Part shown: positions 11,011 through 23,514 of the stretch, piece by piece
Layout: each line of letters begins with the position of its first letter
Numbering within the stretch: the stretch's first letter is position 1
DNA from: Coccinella septempunctata
Lineage: Eukaryota > Arthropoda > Insecta > Coleoptera > Coccinellidae
Assembly (NCBI RefSeq): GCF_907165205.1
Contig: NC_058191.1
Span: 29,530,064-29,594,063 of the forward strand
Direction of reading: 5' to 3'
DNA length: 64,000 nt
Program-made: the position numbers and the translations under genes
Notes under the pieces: generated by a model
What the model was told of the DNA's origin: nothing
Databases searched by the model: none
The model's input: the letters and a program-made list of their open reading frames with translations, nothing else

Positions 11011-14006
11011 TAGGTAGTTATGCTTTTGAGTGAAATTCAAAATATGTTCCTCAATCATAAACCGCAACTGTCCCGGCATGAAGCTCATCAAGTATCAACC
11101 ATTCTACATCATAAAGGGAGTATGGCTGTGTTCCACGAATAAAAACACCATAACACGTATACCTACAGCCCTCTTCATCTTTTTATGATATAGGCCACTT
11201 CATCTCATTCGTATTCTCGTGCATAACCACTCGAAAAAAGATTCATTTCATGCAGTTGATATTTACGCGAGCAGCAGCGTCAGTGAGAATAGGGAGCTTT
11301 TAAATATTCATTTGGAGCCAATAAAAAGAGCAAGGGTAAACTCGAATGTGCTTTTCGGAGGAGGAGACAATAAAAATTTAGTACTAGACAACGTTACACA
11401 CATAAAATCATGAGGCAGGGCTTTTTCAAGTCGACAAAACACGCGAACTTGTGGGTCAGACGTGCCTAACTGGCTGACGTATGTCGGAAGTGGCCTTTAC
11501 AAAGTATGATGCGATGATAGGAATTATTTATGGGTTCTCTGTCTGAAAGTACCGTATAAAGATAAAAGTATCATCGATCGCTTTCCGATAACGGGCCTGT
11601 AAACGGAACTTAATAGTGGCGCTTTTATGAAAGTGCTATATTGATACGGCTGTTCAGATTTTTTTAATCTTTCTTCATTCTTTTAACCTTTCAGTCCATA
11701 AATTTCAACTGGAAGAAAATTCATATATACGCATCTATCCCCTTTGTATGAGATATTACCAGATTTCTCTGGTATATCAATGTTTTTATCTGTTTGAAAA
11801 GTTTGGTTGACTTGATTGAAAAAGTTTTGTGGGCACTTGCATACTTTTTATACTGCTCATTCTTTTTCCGATCCAGTATGTATGTATCATCCTCGTTATT
11901 ATCTGCATTTTAGCGAAAAAACATTATGAGCGATGATGTAAATGTTCACCTTGGATACTTCTTTAATGAGGAGGATTGCTTATTTTTGAAGAGCCTTTCA
12001 TAATAAGATCTTATTGTATATTATCGAAAATAGAGCTAGGAAGGGGGTATCAGGAATGGATTGTGCAGTAAACTCATGATTATTAAAAAGTTGTGACCAG
12101 AATTCAAATATATGGATGTAGATGATATGTAATCCAGATGCACTGAAATTCTATTATTTTTCACAAAGAAGCGATTTTTCTACGAATGGAAGGGAAAGCA
12201 GTAATTGGACAAACCACACAATCCTCTATCATCATCATAAAAGATTAATGAATTGTGGAGTTAGTTTCATTGTTTTCACTCATTTTATTAGAACTTCTAT
12301 AAAAGGAAAAATGAGGTTTAAGATCCATTCGGAAAAGCAAGTCAAATAGATGATGCCAGAAGTCCAAGCATATTCAGCAAATAAAACTTTTTTGTTTTTG
12401 TTTATGTTTGACTTTTGAATGCAGTAGAAATGTTTAAATTGGGTCATTTGAGAACTATGGCAGACAGATATTGACTTGTACTATTCGAGTACACTAAATG
12501 TACTAGAATGAATCAATTAGGTTTCTGAATAATCCACTTTGATTTTTGAAAAGCTTTATTTTCTGAAGCGGACAATGCTAAATTCTCGACATTCAATATA
12601 ATAAAGTCTTAACTATTGCAATTAATATTACATGTAACCTACTATTCCTCTATACTCATAGGATAATACTTAGTACTCGTATAAGTGTAATATAATATCC
12701 CAAGATGATACATGGGTCTCTTATATGAATATAGGAAAATTCTGATATGTAACTAACCTTTCCGGGAAAAAATTATCAACTGGGATGAATCTGGGGATGC
12801 GACCTACTACACTTTAGACTTACCAACTAAAAAAATTCTATTCCCTAAAAGACTGCGGCACTGTACGATCCACATGAAAATTTTAGTTGAGAAGGGTCTT
12901 TAAATATGAATTCAGAATCGTATTCTAGAAAATGCGCGTGAAAATTCGAGATAACATAACTTTTTCGGAATTGTGACTTATAAAATTCCGACCCTCGGTC
13001 GCCTAAGCTCGGGAATATCACACCTATAAAAAAGTGCGGAAAACCGAGTAATTCCTTTTCCCTCCTGATTCGTATTGATGTAGAAACCCTAAACTTCGCA
13101 AATTTCGTGAGCTCCCACTTCATGCCGTTTTCGTCGGATAATGAAAGCGTGAAAAGACCACGACAATGATTTTTGAATCAAATTTATACGCAGGAAACAG
13201 ACTTCCTACATGAATATGTTGTGGGGGTTTCAGTCCTCCTGTTGTTTCTATTCAGGGAAACTTCTATTCAGAAAATTTCCGAAATAAAAATTTAATGCTT
13301 AAGTAGTGAGGTATGAAATGTTTTTTATTCACATAATTTTCATTCTTAACATGATTCCATTCTTTTTGACTTTCAGAAGGGACATATTATGACAAAAACA
13401 AAAAAATATTCGTATAGCGAATTTACGTACAAAGTGATAGTTTTAAATTTTCTAGACCCCACCCCAGTTTGAAAGAATTTGATTTTCAGTCATTCAACTG
13501 AATATAATTACTGAACTGCGAAAATATCAATTGTGGACAGTTATTTTCCGATGATCCATTCGTACAGGGTGCCCGCTCACCTATGAAGATCACTGGATAT
13601 TGTAACCTGTTCATCGAAACATCAATATGATGCCTGTCAATTTTCATGTTCAGAAAATATATACATATGCTCTATGATTAAATTTTTATAGACAAGAATT
13701 TTAATGACAATATTTTTAGGACCTCGAAATTCGACCAGTTTTGTTTATAGAACCATAGACAACATGGATAGATTTTCATTTTGTCGATTTTTGAAATGAA
13801 ATTGCTTGATATAAAATGAATTTTATATTCACCATTCCAGTAACCCGCCTACGTGAAAACTGCAAACTAGCAAAAAATCGGACAAAAATCAGATATTGAA
13901 AGGACATTTGTGTTACGATCCACTTTTTGAATTTTTTCATATGTGAAGTTGTTTCAACATTCCACCTCGAATATTTCAATGTTTTTTTGAATCATTCGTT
14001 TAATTA
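11011..14006. other. Unique sequence, nothing recognised
   Basis: No conserved domain. An orphan transposon-like end, TACAGGGTGCCCGCTCACC, occurs at about 13565 without a partner. The longest open frame (12845-13123, minus, 92 codons) resembles nothing I know. Confidence 0.55.
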
Positions 14007-14008
14007 TA

Positions 14009-14725
14009 CAACATTTTCAATTGTAATTCAGAAAAATCGATTGAAATCCAGAAAATATCAAATGTGATTCAGATTAGTCAAATCACATTCAGACATTTGA
14101 AATTCAGTTTCATCACATTTATTTCAGAAATCGTCAATTGAATTTCAGAAAATATGAATTATAAGTCATCAAAAAATCAATTGAATTAAGTATGCGTTAA
14201 CATATACAACTGACGATAAAGAAGATGCAGAAGTTTCAGGAGAATTAAAAGATTGGATAAGAAATGAGACCCACTTGAAATAATCAAAAAGGATCACATC
14301 CAGGCTTTCTGCAACACTCTATATAAAGGAAGAAACATTTTTTCAACAATCTATTTTCAATTATAAAAAGTTTTTTTTATTCTCTTTTAAAACAGAAGAG
14401 AGGGCCATTTAGAATTAATCATCCTGTACGGAGCTATCGAATAAATACTGAAGAAAATCCACACGTACCTACATAACCTTGAATAATGTTCGTACTTTCC
14501 GAATTACAAATGATTGATCTAATTTAAAATTGATGGTTTCTGAAATTAAATTGACTAATCTGAATTACATTTGATGTTTTCTGAAATAAATGTGACTAAT
14601 CTGAATTTCAAATGACCATTCGTGAAATTAAATTGACTAATCGGAAATACCATGACTGTTTCTAAAATGAACTTGATTAATCTAAATTTCAATTGATCAT
14701 TTCTGAATTACAACTGGAAATGGTG
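14009..14725 (+). mobile_element. TIR element with repeat-filled arms (717 bp)
   Basis: Ends CAACATTTTCAATTGTAATT (left) and AATTACAACTGGAAATGGTG (right) are inverted copies, flanked by TA at 14007-14008 and 14726-14727. Each arm continues as degenerate repeats of about 50 bp with the theme CAGATTAGTCA, CATTTATTTCAGAAA and CAATTGAATTTCAG, inverted between the arms; the right arm (about 14520-14725) shows four or more units. The middle (about 14200-14500) is unrelated to the arms and non-coding. It is a non-autonomous DNA transposon with subterminal repeat arrays; the superfamily is uncertain beyond the TA target. Confidence 0.8.
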
Positions 14726-14727
14726 TA

Positions 14728-17700
14728 AAATAGAAACACCACCAAATGTGTCAAAAATGTCTCATTTCTCTTTATTGTGACTCTATTCGTTCTTTTCGTT
14801 TACTAGCTATTATATTATTTGGTTTAGTTGATTTCACATCCACAAAAGTTAATATTAGTGTATCCATGCATTTTAGTCGCTTTCTGATGTTCTTGCCATC
14901 AAATATTATCCAAATTTGTTTCGAAGTATTTTCCAAAGGTGAAACAAGGATGCTGTGGAAATAAAATTGTCCATACTATGGAATGCAAGTTTTCTGAATA
15001 TCTTCAATTCATTCATGTTTATTGTATATTATGTTCTTCATGTTTTGATCATCTTTTATTATATGTGGGATGAATATCAGTCCAAAAATAAATCCTTCAA
15101 ATTACTGAAAATAATTTCCCAAATGGACCGTGACCTAATGGAATAAATGTAGTCGAAATTGCGTCGTATAGGAGCAGAGAATAGGACGGAATTTCCAGCA
15201 GGACTTAATTAAACTTTTTGTGGGGATTGATAATTCGAAAATAAAGCGACCAGAACTTTTTCCCCTGGTCGTGGGGAAAGAACAGTTTAGGTCGTAAATT
15301 AAATCCCACGCTAATCTGGGTAGAAAATGATGAACATTTCTTATTACGAAGGAACGGACACATTCTTGTAATGAACAAACATTTCAACACTGGTCAAAGG
15401 AAAAAGCTTCCCTAAGCTTGGCTCATCTCTGGGGAATGGCGTAGTCCATGAATTACGAGAGCCGTATTATAGACCTAGCATTGAATAATAGTTTCCATAT
15501 TACAGCGAACTGACACGCATTACTTTACGGACTTATATTTCCCACGGGGCGACGGTTCGTGCTAATGTCGATGTGTTCAACTAAATTACGATTGATAAGG
15601 CACGGTGTGTGTCAAAGGGATGGATTACATTTTTTTAATTGATAGCTCTTGCATTAACAGAAGTTCCTTAAATCTTGAACTCTGAATGCATGTGGGTCTA
15701 TTGGTAACTAACACTTACTTTGTTGGAATGTATATTTGAGTTGTACTATACTATCCGAAAAATATTTGTTTCAAAGATTTTTCTCAGTTTACTTTTTGTT
15801 CTTTAATTAAACAATTATTTGATATTTAGGTTGCTGGTTCTTATTTTTAAGATTGATTCTAGTGGACTGTATTGAATAAAATTGCTTGCCTGTTTAATAG
15901 TTTTATTAAATAGCTATGAATCTCTCGTATGAATGAATTGGAATTGATTTTCAAAATAATAATGTGCACACAATGACATGTCTCCCATATCTTGATGAGG
16001 TGTACGCAGACACCGGAATGACATGTTGCCAAATCGAAATTCAAATAATAAAATTTCAGTAAATTCTTCACAACAAAATTTTACATTTTGTAGATAATAG
16101 TAGAGTGATTGTGAGATGAACATTTTGAGTTCAGCAATTCTTTTTTTAAGAACCGAAAATTGGCTCATGCCTCCCTATCCCATGGGAGAGTTTAACAGGG
16201 GGCGAGAGATACTTGACCATAAATTTGTTTATCAGGAAAAACATCGAAAGAAATCAAGTTGCAATGACCAATGGTTTTCTATGTCAAGGTTTTCATCATC
16301 AGATGTATCAGCGTATGAAAGACATACTTGCTATTTCAGAGTCACCCTTATTTCTGAGATGTTTTTACTTTTTTTGAAACTTTGTATATTTTTTATATTT
16401 TTTATATTTATTTTTATTTTTCTCTTTTTTTAAGCAAACTATCATCTAAGCTCAGTGCGGAAAACTAGTCCCCCTGATTATGTCTCAAGAGCATAGCATG
16501 AGTCAACTTTTCCGCACTACCTTTCAGTCTATTCAAGAAATGTTTTCTTGAAACTGTTACAACTATTATTAAAAGGGCTCATCGCTAGTGAAACAATATT
16601 AATCAATGAAAGCAATAATCCTAATTAACATCACGCACCTAAGCATCTTTTCAGACTGTGTATCAAACAAAAATTATTCAATTTCTTACTTCCTAGCAAT
16701 AAAATCTTGTTCAACCCACTCACTCCCAAACTGTTCTGATGGCGCCCAAAATGGAGCCACAACTAGTTATGCCTTGTTACGAGTATATCGTAAGCTATTT
16801 ACGATATCTATATCGCGAAATTTGAATTGAAATATTTGAGGTGGTTCAAGTCTCCTACCTGAGCAAGTTTCCTGGACTCCCCATACCTAAACATAGATTT
16901 ACGAAAACTTCTTTCGGATCGTCGCAAAGCAAATTTTTATCAATGATTTTTTACGATATTTCAATGATTCTTTTTTCAGCCTTCATTTCGTTATCAATGC
17001 AATTGAATATCATAGCTTTACCGGAAACAGACCTTCTTACTTCAAATACTGGATTTAAAAAAAGAAAGTAGTAGGCTGTTGCAGGGGTTGGAAGAAAATT
17101 CAGTGTCAAAACTCGCACATTAAAATTTTCAACAAAGTTGTAAATAATTTCCCATAAAAAGGACCATCCATCGTGTGATGCGTCATTCAGTAATTTGAAT
17201 AGTATCGTTTTATTTTCATGGATAATTCTGGTGAAGAAAACTTTCTCGAGCTTCCAAGGAAATATGTGGAATTAGGAAAGAAAATCTTTTTATCGATCCA
17301 CAAAACCCGCACATGCAAAAAATTCGAGGATAAATCAAAAAATTTTCCCCAATCTCGCATTTCTGTCTGATTCTTCCAATTGTTTTCGAATAATGCATCG
17401 CCAAACAGTTCTCAACTATCTGATTATCATCGCTTGAAGAGAGTTCTGCGAAGTTTGAGAGTATGGAACTTCCGAGGAAAGTTCTGCGAATATTTTCTAA
17501 CACAAACTTCCGACTTGGAGTTTTTTTCATTTCATGTTCAGATTTCAATGAAGCAAAACAATTTTCACTTCATTTGTTTCGATCTATCGTCTTTCAGGTG
17601 AAAAATACCGATGGTGTTGACTGTCGATAAATCGTACGTCAAGTGCGCGAACTTAGTCTTGAAGAAATCATATCGTATTGATGTTTTGATTTGTACATCA

Positions 17701-18268
17701 TGTTTTCGACGTTATACTTCTTGACCGGTTACTTGAGATGATATTTAGAACTTTTTCCTCATTATTTAAGTTTCACGTAATGTGATCACCGATTAATCAA
17801 GCTACTTTTGACAGCCAGAATAAACTTGAAATTTTTTTCAGGGAATAATTTCAATGCACCTTTTTCGTTCTGCATTTTTTGCAGACAAAGCGAACTCTGT
17901 AAGTTTAACGTTGAGCTTGCAAAAATACTAGTCAATATTTCATCAAGATATGACGATATTTTTAAGAAATTTGTTCTTTCTTCGTTTTCAAACCTAAAAT
18001 TGGCTCGAAATTTACCCTCCGCCACCTTCAATTCGAAGTCTCATAAAAACCAGCCTAACAGAACAATTAGCGCTTAAATTCCCTTATACAGGTGGCTTTT
18101 CAAGATGATATTCAAGAAACTTACAGTGACTATTTGCCCCGTGGGGCTCAATAACGAGAACCATACCTATGAATAATTTAGATCCACATACACGAACGTT
18201 GGCTATTATCATTAGAATTTGATCAGACACAACGTTTAGAATAATTATTGTTCTCCATTAGGTACTTA
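14728..18268. other. Unique sequence, nothing recognised
   Basis: No named family. 15390-15640 is GC-richer and could be conserved non-coding DNA, but there is nothing in the window to test that. A short foldback (AGTGCGGAAAA at 16454 and its complement at 16508) could form a hairpin. A T-rich run at 16370-16435 is low complexity. Confidence 0.5.
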
Positions 18269-18270
18269 TA

Positions 18271-19535
18271 CTCCATTCACATATTTTAGCACTCGGTTGG
18301 TCATGAAATAATTTTCTCAAGTTTTTGTAACTAAAACAGAGTAAGGTTGGCACTCATGAAATGTAGTTAATGTCATAACGTCGTTGCCACAACTTATATC
18401 AATTTATATTACAAAAATGCAGAAAGTGATTGAAAAAGAGAGAAAACAGGGTTTCAGGAAATGAGATTTAGAATTCAGGTCCGCTCATTTAAATAGTAGG
18501 TAACCCTGATATTCTAATATCTACAATATATCAGACGGTAGCGAACATATTCAATGTAAGTGAATTTATATAACGTTTCATCTGAATCTAAACAACTTAT
18601 ATTTTAGCTGAATTTTTCCAAAATTTGTGAATAAAGGGGATGACAAAGAATTTTCTTCCATTGGGAGACCCAAAAAAGTGGTGGCATTTGAGAATTTCAT
18701 TTTAGGGTGAACGAATGTGAAAACAAACAACAGAATTTTCGATGAATGTCATCGTAGAATGAGTTCCTCAAAACTAATTTTTCTATTTTTCATTCGACTT
18801 GTCCTATACTTCGTAAATGTTTTAGGGGATCAAATCAATAAATATATAATCATTATCATTATACCAAAGTATTGAAAATAAACAATCATAAATATAAACA
18901 CGAGCCAGTTATCCTATTAATTGATGTGGAATTTTTTTTTAAAGTGAAGTTCCTCCTGCCTTGAAACTTCCCCTGATTATTTTGACTTCCATTGATGCAA
19001 GATGATTTTTGTTGAAGAATTTAACATTCTTATAATTATCCGTTAATTCCTTCGAGAGATACCCATTCTCTACCACTGCATCAGATGCATTTCTTGTTCT
19101 GGTTGATTTTTTCAAATTCTACTAATTTATGTAATGTCTTCAACCTTCAGGCAAAGAAGATAACTAACATTAACTCTACTCAAGCTACTGCATATTATGT
19201 GTCAATCATTCAATAGGCAAAAATAAATATATTTAAAAACTTGATCATTTCTATTTTACATGAAAATAACTAGATTTGGTATGCCTTCAATCAGTTTGTA
19301 TAAACGTCAATTATGTTCGTCACATATTTTCGACTGCATATTTTCGGTAGTGATTTGACATTGTGATAAATTACATAATTACTGAGACTTTTAGGTAGAC
19401 AACATAGCGCTGATTTAAAACCCAAAAATATTTTGACAAGCGTCATAACTTATAACCCCACATTTTGGTACTATACAGAGTGAAATGTGTCAAATTTCCA
19501 TGGCCAACCTAGTGCTAAAATAAAAGTGAATGGAG
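18271..19535 (-). mobile_element. Family B TIR element, copy 2 (1265 bp, inverted)
   Basis: Reverse-orientation copy of 9787-11008. Shared landmarks include CAGTTTGTATAAAC, ATGCCTTCAATCAG, GGTGGCATTTGAGAATT and the full TIRs (CTCCATTCACATATTTTAGC and the complement at the right). TA flanks both ends (18269-18270 and 19536-19537). It is about 43 bp longer than copy 1, with extra sequence around 19090-19240 and small indels. No coding region. Confidence 0.92.
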
Positions 19536-19597
19536 TAGAGTCACGTAATATCTCGACACTCCGAATTAGCTGTTTTAATCCAAACGGTGAAAATATA

Positions 19598-19724
19598 AGG
19601 CCCGGTTATTCAGTTAAGGATTAAGCCAAGATTTAAGATGATCCTAGATTTAACTGACAGAACTGAACTGAAATGTCAAAATTAATCTAGGATCAACTTT
19701 AATCTCAAACTGAATAACTGGGCC
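19598..19724. mobile_element. Short foldback MITE (127 bp)
   Basis: AGGCCCGGTTATTCAGTTAA at the left is the imperfect complement of AACTGAATAACTGGGCC at the right, and the two arms (with AGGATTAA and TTAATC) meet around a short centre containing TCTAGGATCA. TA flanks both ends (19596-19597 and 19725-19726). The whole element could fold as one hairpin. No coding capacity. Confidence 0.85.
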
Positions 19725-19726
19725 TA

Positions 19727-20700
19727 CAAGGTTCAGATCTAAGAATCTTGAAAACCAAGGTCTGGTTCGAGAATAATGCTCGTATCCCTTATACTACCCT
19801 AAATTGAGTGATTTCAAGTGAGATATAATTTATCTACCGAAGTCGTACTTAATTCCATAACAATTTCTTTCCTGAATGGAAGTTAACAAGAAGAAGGAAA
19901 ATTTTCAGAGCATTATCCTACCATCATAAGTTCCAGAGAGATGTCAACGAGTCGTATAATCTCCCTTACCTATCCCAAAACACATGAACACTGTGGAAGG
20001 ATGCGCATAAATTCTGAAGATTAAGTTTCACCAACTTTTGCAAACCCTTTAAATTCGTATGTTTGTGAATTGCGCTCGCAGCGCAACACTATTGTTGTAA
20101 ATTACTTTATAATTTCACTCCGACCGACTCGCCTGGAATTGCCAAAAAGGTAGAAGAGGAGCTTTTATATATGCGGGACATTTTTACCCCCGCAGATTGT
20201 TATAATAATTTTCACTTCGCAGGCACGTAACATGCAGTTTGCGAAATTAGTTGCACCTGATTCATATACCGAAAAGTTTAACGAATGAGCAGGGTTGGGC
20301 TTACAATATTTTGACGGACTTCATAATAGAATATTTATCTTTTGAATTTTATATCGTTTTGGATATAATATAGGTGATAGTACTAACATTTCTTCTTTAT
20401 CAAGCAGAAAAACGTCACCTCTTCGAATAGATTTTTGAAAAATTTAGAGCAGAAAAATTGGGATGGGAGGATGTATAATTCAAATAATGAAATGAATTGA
20501 AAAGTGAACTGCAACCGAGATTGCAACGATCGAAATAGGCACATCGATTTCTTACTTGTAAATCTTCATTAGTGTCGATTTAAATGAATACATATACTAT
20601 CAGACGAAAGTTGTGCAACTAAGCATATAAAATGAGTATTGGTATCTCATTAGTCCCTTCAAATTCATTTCATAAAATTCTGTCGAACAGTCGAAAGCTT
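19727..20700. other. Unique sequence, nothing recognised
   Basis: No domain, repeat or RNA identified between the foldback element and the LINE remnant. Confidence 0.5.
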
Positions 20701-20704
20701 AAGG

Positions 20705-21700
20705 TATTTGAACTTCAATATGCAGACGACTGCGCACTTATCGCTAGCAGCCCAGAGGATCTACAAATAATGCTGGACACCTTTAAACATATATACGAAG
20801 CTTTAGGCCTTATACTCAATATCGACAAAAACCAAAATCCTGGCAAGTCCGACAGAAAGCCTTCAAACATATATCAGCCTGGAGAATGAGACTCTAGAAC
20901 AGATCGAGCAGTTCAAATACCTGGGAAGCTTCATAAGTAGGTACTAGGGCTTACCTAGACACGGAAATACACAACAGTATCAATTCGGCATCACGGGCAT
21001 TCTGGAAGCTAAAGGTCAGAGTGTTTCAAAATTACAACCTCAATCTGAAGACCAAGACAGCTGTTTACAAAGCAGTCGTACTCCCAACGCTTCTTTACGG
21101 AAGCGAAAGCTGGACGCCCTACACACGACATATTAAACAGCTTGAACAAACGCAACAACGTCATCTAAGACAGATAATGCAGATAGTTCCACAAATTTTC
21201 GAATGCAGTCTTGCAACGCGCGAGTTGTACAACAATTGAGACTCAAGTAACGAGGGCCCGACTCAGATGGAGCGGCCACCTTCTGAGGATGCAAGACACA
21301 AGACTCCCAAAAATAGCTCTGTATGGCGAATTGACAGAGGGAGCCGGAAACCAGGAGGCCAGTATAAGCGATTTAAGGATACATACATCAATCCCTAAAA
21401 TCAGTTAAAGCCAATCATAACTGGGAACAACTAGCGTTAGACAGGTCACAGAGGAGGTCTATGGTGGACAGATATAATGGAGACTCGAGAAGAATACAGC
21501 GGCGGCCAAATCTGGTTGGTTACTATCCATGCCCGGAGTGTGGATGGATCTGTAGGTCACGGTTGGGTCTCTTCAGTCACAGGAGGGCACACAGTCGCAA
21601 TTAGCCCTAAGAAATTATAAGTCTGTTCTTTGTTTTTTTGTCTTGTTGTAGATTTATTCACGCTGACGGGATACAGCAAAAGAATTAATGAATAAGGTAT
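20705..21700 (+). pseudogene. Non-LTR retrotransposon (LINE) remnant, copy 1: RT end and C-terminal zinc finger
   Basis: The 5' end is missing: homology begins at the reverse-transcriptase palm with LQYADDCALIASSPEDLQ, which contains the catalytic YADD. After frameshifts come AVVLPTLLYGSESWTP and QLEQTQQRHLRQIM (21040-21180), RWSGHLLRMQDTRLPKIALY (about 21265-21325), and finally a CPECG...CRSRLGLFSH segment with C-x2-C-x12-H-x3-H spacing (about 21530-21600). The reading frame changes at least three times and stops occur, so it is dead. Sequence to about 21700 may be the 3' UTR. The clade is not resolved. The copy at 52507 is closely related and extends further 5'. Confidence 0.88.
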
Positions 21701-22813
21701 TTGATATGACAAATTTATATTATAGAAATTTGTTCCAACAATTCTCTGGCCGATCTAGGTATTGATATTTCGAGAGATGAACAATTTTTTCAATCGAATC
21801 GATGTAATAAAATGGTAAATAAAATATTGTGTCATTTTAATCGAATTTTCTTTCGTCTATTTTTTATGAGACTCATGATGCATAATGCTAGGCTTTTAGG
21901 GGTAGGAAACTATTATAAAAACTTTTCGATTAGGCATAGAACATCATTCGTACGATGCTTTCAAGCCCGTTTTGTGCACATTTACGAATCTCATTTACTG
22001 AGATTTACTGATTTATCGTTATTGTAAATTTTTTGTGGGTATAATCGAGTTTGATCAATATTAATAATGGTGGCTCTCCTGAGCCGAACTATCCTATTTA
22101 CCAGTGCGGTTCGTGGCCTGGCATAGACCGAAATCATGCGATATTTATGACGTCGTTTTGCCGGCCATTCGAAATGTCGATGGGAATGCAAAAATGCACT
22201 CGTGCTCTGAATTTTGCTCGATTAACGTGCAACAGCGTTCTATAATGGCACGTTGTGCATGAAAATCGCATGGGTTCAGGGATCCGGGGAGGAAATGAGG
22301 AAATATATTAGCTAACGATATTTAATGGAAAGAAAGATTAAATCTTTTCCCAGAAATGTAGTTTAAAACAATCCTCGAATTGGGTTAATCTATAATCGAT
22401 GCAAAAGGTACAAATGGCCCGCTTGTCAGGTATACACGTTTTGCATAATCTGAATTTCGAGAAATAGTCGATTTGTTTGGATAGAGTGTGGAATAATTGG
22501 TTACTCAGGAACGACGGGGCGGAGTGGTCGTTTTATTCTTTTCGGAAGTTTTTTCCGATTCATTTACATGGCAATCGCAGAAAGTTTTTCGGGAACAAGG
22601 AGTTCGTTGATATTCTGTTTCGGTAAAATTATTACAGTTGTGTTGTTCTTCGTCGTCTACGAACATACACCCGGTGCCTTGGGCGGTTGGGAATTCAAAT
22701 CATTGGACTTTTTCAATTTCGCCTCGAATTCGTCGAATAATATTCTATATAAAGTTCAAGGCCCCTGACTTCAATCCGTATAATCAGCATAATCAAAATG
22801 GAATGGAATTTTA
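21701..22813. other. Unique sequence, nothing recognised
   Basis: 22060-22290 is GC-richer than its surroundings and lacks repeat similarity within the window, but no function can be read from it. Open frames at 22568-22768 and 22638-22823 overlap in different frames and match nothing known to me. Confidence 0.5.
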
Positions 22814-22815
22814 TA

Positions 22816-23272
22816 CAGGGTGAGTCTTTGACTCGTGAAAATAGTTCAACAGTAGATTCTTGAGGTCAAAAGAAACACTTTTCTTTCTTTACGATTTTTT
22901 TTCAATTCGGCCCTGATAAAAAGATATAGCCATTTTAAGTTTCCATAATGAGATGTGCCATCCTTGGAAAAACAAGATTACCTTTTTCAAATTTCACAGA
23001 TACTCTTTAGTTTTTGAACAACAAATTACTCGAAAACAGCGCATTATACTAGAAACTATAAGGAATACTTTCATTTTAAAAACGTTCAAATATTCATTGG
23101 ATAGCGCCCAACTTAGTTTCAAGAGGTGGCTCCTTTGAATTTTTGATATTTTCATGGTAGGTAATGGTCATAATGTGACAACTGGAAGACTTGGGTGGTA
23201 TGATCCATCGAATAAATGAAAAACTATTTTCCGAAATTCATTTCAATCGATTAAACCGTTTGTGAGAGAACC
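22816..23272 (+). mobile_element. MITE family A, copy A1 (right half missing)
   Basis: Left TIR CAGGGTGAGTCTTTGACTCG after TA (22814-22815), then AGTAGATTCTTGAGGTCAAA, CTGATAAAAAGATATAGCC and the family interior up to AAACCGTTTGTGAGAGA. After about 23272 the family sequence stops and a tRNA-like segment and a mariner follow; no right terminus was found. The complete copies in the window are about 650 bp. Confidence 0.88.
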
Positions 23273-23329
23273 CGCAGTGCGTAGCAATGAATTCTGGCAG
23301 AAAGGGTGTCCCGATGCGGATGGAACTGT

Positions 23330-23412
23330 CCTCTAGGTAGTAGCTCAGTGGCAGAGCACTTGACCCGAAATGAAGGAGTAGTGGGCTCTGGTCCCGCTCG
23401 AGCAGGAACTTT
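23330..23412 (+). other. tRNA-like segment (possible SINE head or tRNA pseudogene)
   Basis: TAGCTCAGTGG at 23341-23351 is a perfect match to the Pol III A-box consensus, continuing as CAGAGC like a D-arm. About 40 bp later GGTCCCGCTCG (23390-23400) occupies the B-box position but is a poor match. The anticodon arm has a mismatch, and the acceptor ends pair badly. I take it as a decayed tRNA or the head of a SINE, not a working tRNA. It lies between truncated MITE A1 and mariner copy 1. Confidence 0.4.
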
Positions 23413-23514
23413 TAGCAGAATGAAAAACTTGTCTGTTTGTCGTCGAAATTTCATCTGTTATACGAGGATATATTGAAAAATTCTGAGCCTACCATAGAAA
23501 CAAACAAAATTTCA

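Noticed and set aside
16116..16433. 105-codon frame with a hydrophobic C-terminus
   Set aside because: The apparent membrane segment is the translation of a T-rich low-complexity run.
23330..23412. Functional tRNA gene
   Set aside because: The A box is perfect, but the B box, anticodon stem and acceptor pairing are poor, so it is listed only as tRNA-like.
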